Assembly (NCBI GenBank): GCA_021802085.1
Contig: JAKAAZ010000125.1
Span: forward strand, 1 to 10,248
DNA length: 10,248 nucleotides
Source: Acidobacteriota bacterium
GTDB taxonomy: Bacteria > Acidobacteriota > Terriglobia > Terriglobales > Acidobacteriaceae
Reading direction: 5' to 3'
The notes beneath the pieces are model-generated. The model did no database searches and was not told where the DNA came from. It worked only from the letters and a program-made list of their open reading frames with translations. This document shows positions 6,760 to 10,248 of this stretch, piece by piece; within the stretch, counting starts at the first letter, position 1; every line of letters begins with the position of its first letter. A program made the translations under genes and the position numbers.

Positions 6760-7365
6760 CTACTGATTTTTCCCGCTCCATCGATAGGCTGAGGTTTGCG
6801 GCAGGCCAACGTGCGCCAGGACGCGGCAAACATATTGCCGCACCATGGCCAGGGTGTCGACGGGATGGTCGTAGAAAGCGGGAATGACGGGGAAGATGGT
6901 TGCGCCCGCGTCGGCTGCCAATTGCATATTGCGCAGATGGATTTTATTGAAGGGCGTTTCGCGCACGCAGAGGACCAGCGACCGCCGTTCCTTCAGGCAG
7001 ACATCGGCGGCTCGCGCGATCAGGTTGTCCGCCAGTCCGTTGGCAATCGCGCCCAGTGTTCCCATGCTGCAGGGCAGCACGATCATTCCTTCGCAGGGAT
7101 AGCTGCCGCTCGCGATCGGCGCTCCGATATCGCCGGGCGCGTGCTGGAGGATCTTCGCGCTCACGTGGCCGAGAAGTTTCGCAACAAGGTCATTGCGTCC
7201 GCTGATCTGCAACTCTTCCGCGAGTACCCGAAGAGAGCTTTCCGATGCTATGAAGTGGATGCGTTCGACGCGCGCATCCTGTTCCAGCAGGAGAAGCAAT
7301 TCGCGTGCGAGCACCGCGCCGCTGGCGCCGGTAAGGGCGACGGTCAGTATTTTTCCGGAGGCCAT
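6760..7365 (-). CDS. ubiX: Flavin prenyltransferase UbiX
   Basis: Makes prenylated FMN from FMN and dimethylallyl monophosphate, the cofactor of UbiD-type decarboxylases. The 201-residue length is normal. Visible motifs are the N-terminal nucleotide-binding TGASGA (12-17) and the family hallmark LPCSMGTLGAIANGLADNLI, followed by RAADVCLKERR and RETPFNKIHLRNM, with a Pro-rich segment PVIPAFYDHP nearer the C-terminus. An AGGAAAG Shine-Dalgarno (7375-7369) sits 3 nt before the ATG. The gene begins 17 nt after the purB stop in the same direction, so co-transcription is likely. No ubiD is in the window; the partner must be elsewhere. In acidobacteria that make menaquinone, UbiX could serve quinone synthesis or other decarboxylations. 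The C-terminal stop lies in a short tandem TCTACTGA repeat shared with the convergent intergenic gap. Confidence 0.94.
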   Translation of the reverse strand: MASGKILTVALTGASGAVLARELLLLLEQDARVERIHFIASESSLRVLAEELQISGRNDLVAKLLGHVSAKILQHAPGDIGAPIASGSYPCEGMIVLPCSMGTLGAIANGLADNLIARAADVCLKERRSLVLCVRETPFNKIHLRNMQLAADAGATIFPVIPAFYDHPVDTLAMVRQYVCRVLAHVGLPQTSAYRWSGKNQ

Positions 7366-7382
7366 CGACTTTCCTGCTTCCC

Positions 7383-8684
7383 TTAAGTGGGTTCCTTCAA
7401 TACGCGCGCAAAAATGGTATCCACGTTCGTCAGTTGGCGATTCAGGTCGAAGGAGCGCGCCAATTTTTCCAGCGAAAGCAACTTTGTGATCTCCGGATCG
7501 TTGCCGACCTGCTCGCGAAAATTCAAATCCTGCTGCCAGGCGCGCATGGCGTGGGACTGTACCAGGCGATACGCATCCTCGCGCGACATGCCGGCTTCGG
7601 CAAGCTCCAGCAAGAGCTGGCCGGAAAAAATCAGGCCGCCGGTGAGTTCAAGATTGCGCAGCATGCGTTCGGGATGCACGACCAGCTTGTCGATCAGGCC
7701 GGTTGTTTTCTCCAGCAGATAGTCGGTCAAAATTGTCGAGTCGGGCAGAATGATGCGTTCCACGGAGGAATGAGAAATATCGCGCTCGTGCCACAAGGCG
7801 ACATTTTCCAGCGCCGCCTGCTGATTGGCGCGAACCACGCGAGCCAGGCCACTGATCTGCTCGCTGGTGATGGGGTTGCGTTTGTGCGGCATGGCGGACG
7901 AGCCTTTTTGCTTCTCGGAAAAATACTCTTCCGCCTCGCGCACTTCCGTCCGCTGCAGATGGCGAATCTCGACGGCAATCTTGTCGAGCGTTGCTGTAAT
8001 CAATGCCAGCGCGCCGATGTAAAAGGCATGGCGGTCGCGCTGAATCACCTGGGTGGCCACGGGAGCCGGCGTTAAGCCAAGTCGCTCGCAGATGCGCGCC
8101 TCATGCTCGGGCTTGAGGTGGCCGAAGGTGCCGACCGCGCCAGAAAGTTTGCCGACGCGCATGTCCTCTGCAGCCAGCTCGAACCGTTTGAAATTGCGCC
8201 GCATTTCGGCATACCAGTTCAGCAGCTTCAGTCCAAATGTGGTGGGTTCGGCGTGGATGCCGTGCGTGCGCCCAACGGTCGGAGTGTGCTGAAACTCAAT
8301 GGCGCGGCGCTTCAACACTTCCAGAAAGCGCAGGAGATCTTCGCGCAGGATCGCCGAAGCCGCCTTCACCTGGAGAGCCTGGGCAGTGTCCACCACGTCA
8401 TTGGAAGTCAAGCCGTAGTGCAGCCAGCGTGCTTCCGGGCCAATCTTTTCCGCCACCGCCGTGGTGAAGGCGATGACGTCGTGGCGGACCTCGGCCTCGA
8501 TTTGTTGAATGCGGGCGACGTCGATGCTGCCGCGTTCGCGGATGGCCCGCGCGGCGTCGGCGGGAACGATGCCGAATTCGGCCAGCGTCTCCGAGGCGGC
8601 CGCTTCCACCTCCAGCCACATGCGGTACTTGCTTTCATCCGTCCAGACGCTGCCCATGGCGGCGCGTGTGTAGCGTTCAATCAC
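7383..8684 (-). CDS. purB: Adenylosuccinate lyase PurB
   Basis: Fumarase/aspartase-superfamily enzyme that eliminates fumarate from SAICAR and from adenylosuccinate in purine synthesis. I place the start at GTG 8684, giving 433 residues beginning (V/M)IERYTRAAMGSVW, the family's usual N-terminus and length. The GTG overlaps the upstream glutaredoxin stop as GTGA, and GAGGA (8697-8693) lies 8 nt upstream. An open frame runs to 8810 but that extension is Arg-rich and unlike PurB. Motifs: RHDVIAF (67-73), LHYGLTSNDVVDT (88-100), GRTHGIHAEPTTFG (138-151) with a conserved His141, and the signature GSSAMPHKRNP (261-271) in the mobile loop containing the catalytic serine. It lies between a redox protein and ubiX rather than in a pur cluster. 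Confidence 0.96.
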   Translation of the reverse strand: MIERYTRAAMGSVWTDESKYRMWLEVEAAASETLAEFGIVPADAARAIRERGSIDVARIQQIEAEVRHDVIAFTTAVAEKIGPEARWLHYGLTSNDVVDTAQALQVKAASAILREDLLRFLEVLKRRAIEFQHTPTVGRTHGIHAEPTTFGLKLLNWYAEMRRNFKRFELAAEDMRVGKLSGAVGTFGHLKPEHEARICERLGLTPAPVATQVIQRDRHAFYIGALALITATLDKIAVEIRHLQRTEVREAEEYFSEKQKGSSAMPHKRNPITSEQISGLARVVRANQQAALENVALWHERDISHSSVERIILPDSTILTDYLLEKTTGLIDKLVVHPERMLRNLELTGGLIFSGQLLLELAEAGMSREDAYRLVQSHAMRAWQQDLNFREQVGNDPEITKLLSLEKLARSFDLNRQLTNVDTIFARVLKEPT

Positions 8685-8989
8685 GACCGAGGTCCTCGCA
8701 TGCGATTTACTCTGGTGCATATCCGCTGGATTCGGGATTCGGCGACGCCGAGCAATTCCGACATTTCCTCGTAGAGAAATCCGTAGCCGGGTTGGTAGGG
8801 CTGCACCCATTTGCCGTCGATGACGAACTGCGGAATGGCGCGCTTGCCGATGTGCGCGATCACTTCCTCGGCGGCGTCAGGAGTGGTTTCAATATCGATT
8901 TCGGTGTGCGGAATCTTGTGCTTCAGCAGAAAACGCTTTGCTTCTTGGCAATCGGGACACCAGGAGGCCGTGTACACGATCAAGGTCAT
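8681..8989 (-). CDS. Glutaredoxin-like thiol-disulfide protein
   Basis: Small cytoplasmic thioredoxin-fold protein. From ATG 8989 it has 102 residues starting MTLIVYTASW, then the active-site CPDC (Cys11, Cys14), and a cis-proline region RAIPQFVIDG (Pro53) as in glutaredoxins, NrdH and mycoredoxins. The fold ends near residue 82; the last 20 residues (about 83-102, with Arg-rich content and a third Cys at 91) are an unusual tail that runs into the purB start. The longer open frame to 9106 adds residues not typical of the family, so I reject it. No good Shine-Dalgarno is visible before 8989. The stop overlaps the purB GTG by GTGA, so translation of the two is probably coupled. Glutaredoxin versus NrdH or mycoredoxin cannot be settled from the sequence alone. 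Confidence 0.85.
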   Translation of the reverse strand: MTLIVYTASWCPDCQEAKRFLLKHKIPHTEIDIETTPDAAEEVIAHIGKRAIPQFVIDGKWVQPYQPGYGFLYEEMSELLGVAESRIQRICTRVNRMRGPRS

Positions 8990-9175
8990 AGTTTCATGAT
9001 AAATGGGAGGGTAGATTTGCAGGGTTTCTGCACACATGTCTCGGACGCGAAACATAATGCACCCAGGTTTTAGACGCAGACCACCCGCCACCGTGCTTGG
9101 TTTCACACAATTGTGGTGTCCGGAAAAAATAGGAGAATGGTTGCCAGTTGGGGTCTTCCGAGTCGCAATCCAGGG

Positions 9176-9757
9176 TCATGCCACAGACTTGATGGTCTTG
9201 TCAGGCGTCTGCGCCTGGATGAGTTCGTCGAAGAGCGCGTGGTAATGAATCATCGCGGTCCGCAGGTCTTCCGTGCTGGCTTCGTCTCGGCCAAGCCGCG
9301 CCGTGACTCCGTGCGCGGAGCGATAGTTTTCCACCAGGCGAGGATGGTTGACAGAAATGTCTGCGGCTCGCTGATCGAAATCGCTTACAGGATAGCCGCG
9401 TGCCTGCATGAGCGAAGATACCAGCTCATCTGCTTCCGTGACGGAACTTTTCGGATGATCGACGAATCGGGACTGTACTGTCTGCCATTCTGCGACAAAG
9501 CGTTCCCGCTCTGCTGCTCCCAACTCGCGGATCTTTAGTTTATCCACCCGCGTCTCACGATCCTCAAGTTTCGCTTCGGCCTTGCGCTCCGACCCGTGAG
9601 TCAGAACGGCCTGGTCATACTCCGGCCCAAAACGCTGGCGGAGTTCCGCAGTCTTCTTCTTGCGGCTCCGCATGTACAGTGCAACGGCAAAAACGATGAT
9701 CAGAGCGGCGGCAACCACGCCTGCGATAAATGTGGGATTCATAAGACTCAGATGCAT
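9176..9757 (-). CDS. Conserved membrane-anchored protein of unknown function
   Basis: 193 residues with one N-terminal hydrophobic helix (about 9-29) followed by RSRKKK, so the rest is probably cytoplasmic. The body is rich in charged helices and includes RFGPEYDQAV (42-51), a segment around RETRVDKLKIREL, WQTVQSRFVDHP, ARGYPVSDFDQRAADISV and TEDLRTAMIHYHALFDELI. I recognise these as recurring blocks of an uncharacterised family seen in many acidobacteria and some actinobacteria, but know no function. The start at 9757 is supported by GGAGGG (9767-9762) 4 nt upstream. It is 186 nt before the glutaredoxin gene in the same direction; a separate promoter for the latter is possible but I could not identify one. 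It could be a stress-associated or cell-envelope accessory protein; that is only a guess. Confidence 0.8.
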   Translation of the reverse strand: MHLSLMNPTFIAGVVAAALIIVFAVALYMRSRKKKTAELRQRFGPEYDQAVLTHGSERKAEAKLEDRETRVDKLKIRELGAAERERFVAEWQTVQSRFVDHPKSSVTEADELVSSLMQARGYPVSDFDQRAADISVNHPRLVENYRSAHGVTARLGRDEASTEDLRTAMIHYHALFDELIQAQTPDKTIKSVA

Positions 9758-10248
9758 TTCACCCTCCTGGGCGCAGAATGTCTGTAACGGAGAAGCCTAC
9801 GTTCGAGAACTTATTTGTCCGAGACAAAACAATCCACAGAATGAGTATGGAACGGGTTGGTTTCCAAAATCTGGTCAGAATTGCTCATCGAACTCCACCA
9901 TCAACTTCTTTTATGTCTGGGGCGACTGGGGAGGGGGTGGAAGTAGGCGGTAATGGAATGCAGGTCCGCACGTCGGTGGCACACACTACGTAGGGTTGTC
10001 CTAAATTCGGATTATGGAGCAGAGCGCGTCTTTCGCGGGCCGGCGAACAAGACGAATGAATACGGAGACGCCCTTCGGAAAGCAACAGCTAAAAGCTAGC
10101 CAAAGATATTTGAAATTTTGCAAGCTCGACAGCGGAACTGGTGACCGGAAAAAAGTCCCGAGGTGCTCATGCTTAACCTGTTGATGTATTTATGCAATCA
10201 GTTGAAACAGAAATGTTTAGCTGGTGATACTCCGCAGGATGCTCGTTT
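9758..10248. other. 490-bp intergenic region without a convincing gene
   Basis: Short open frames here (for example 9778-9993 on the plus strand) lack a ribosome site and recognisable motifs. The region contains a G-rich patch at 9919-9940 (runs of four, four and five G). It also has nested possible stems at 10026-10071 (GCGTCT with AGACGC, enclosing TTCGC/GCGAA). The promoter of the minus-strand gene starting at 9757 should lie here, but I see no clear match. Confidence 0.5.
10202..10231 (+). promoter_or_regulatory. Weak candidate promoter directed out of the window
   Basis: TTGAAA at 10202-10207 (5 of 6), an 18-bp spacer and GATACT at 10226-10231 (4 of 6) could drive a gene beyond the right edge. 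Matches of this quality occur by chance, so it is only a candidate. Confidence 0.25.

Noticed and set aside
6796..7386. 196-codon plus-strand open frame opposite ubiX
   Set aside because: Mirror frame of UbiX, whose hallmark motifs are complete on the minus strand.
8103..8774. 223-codon plus-strand open frame opposite purB
   Set aside because: Antisense to a well-supported PurB and without recognisable motifs.
8685..8810. N-terminal extension of purB to an upstream ATG
   Set aside because: The added 42 residues are unlike PurB and lie inside the glutaredoxin gene; GTG 8684 with GAGGA upstream gives the normal protein.
8990..9106. N-terminal extension of the glutaredoxin-like gene
   Set aside because: No family similarity and no signal peptide; the thioredoxin fold begins at the ATG at 8989.
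9778..9993. 71-codon plus-strand open frame in the right spacer
   Set aside because: No Shine-Dalgarno at a proper distance, no recognisable motif, and composition typical of noncoding DNA here.
1..10248. CRISPR array, transposase, integrase, phage or toxin-antitoxin genes
   Set aside because: I saw no regularly spaced repeats and no coding motifs for any of these in either strand.

Overview
The window looks like ordinary chromosomal DNA from a GC-rich Gram-negative bacterium, most likely an Acidobacteriota (Terriglobia-like) genome. This is an inference from codon composition, the gene families and the palindromic spacer motifs; no taxonomic marker such as rRNA is present. The genes are mostly housekeeping or widely conserved. 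I did not find a defence island, CRISPR array, prophage, transposase or biosynthetic cluster.

Layout. Positions 1-118 hold an AT-rich, almost fully self-complementary hairpin of repeat or MITE type. Next comes truB (223-1107, +), a tRNA pseudouridine synthase. It converges on and overlaps by 13 bp a TesA-like SGNH esterase (1095-1856, -). The esterase start region overlaps the start of a divergent two-gene ABC operon: a YbbA/LolD-type ATPase (1850-2581, +) joined by an ATGA overlap to an 861-residue, ten-helix YbbP-like permease (2578-5163, +). The tesA-ybbA-ybbP neighbourhood is conserved as far as E. coli and suggests one inner-membrane hydrolase-transporter machine. A 330-bp spacer then carries three stem-loops and a near-consensus promoter (5429-5457) for tRNA-Gln(CUG) (5495-5568).

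The right half holds a membrane-anchored alpha/beta hydrolase (about 5644-6726, +) converging on a minus-strand block. In transcription order that block is a conserved membrane-anchored protein of unknown function (9757-9176), a glutaredoxin-like protein (8989-8681), purB (8684-7383) and ubiX (7365-6760). The glutaredoxin stop and purB GTG start share a GTGA overlap, and ubiX follows purB after 17 nt, so these three genes look like one operon joining thiol redox, purine synthesis and prenyl-FMN supply. The last 490 bp (9758-10248) has no convincing gene. It holds a G-rich patch, possible stem-loops and a weak candidate promoter pointing out of the window.

The items most worth following up are the 5' hairpin element, the tesA-ybbAP module with its overlapping divergent starts, and the REP-like palindromes in the tRNA spacer.
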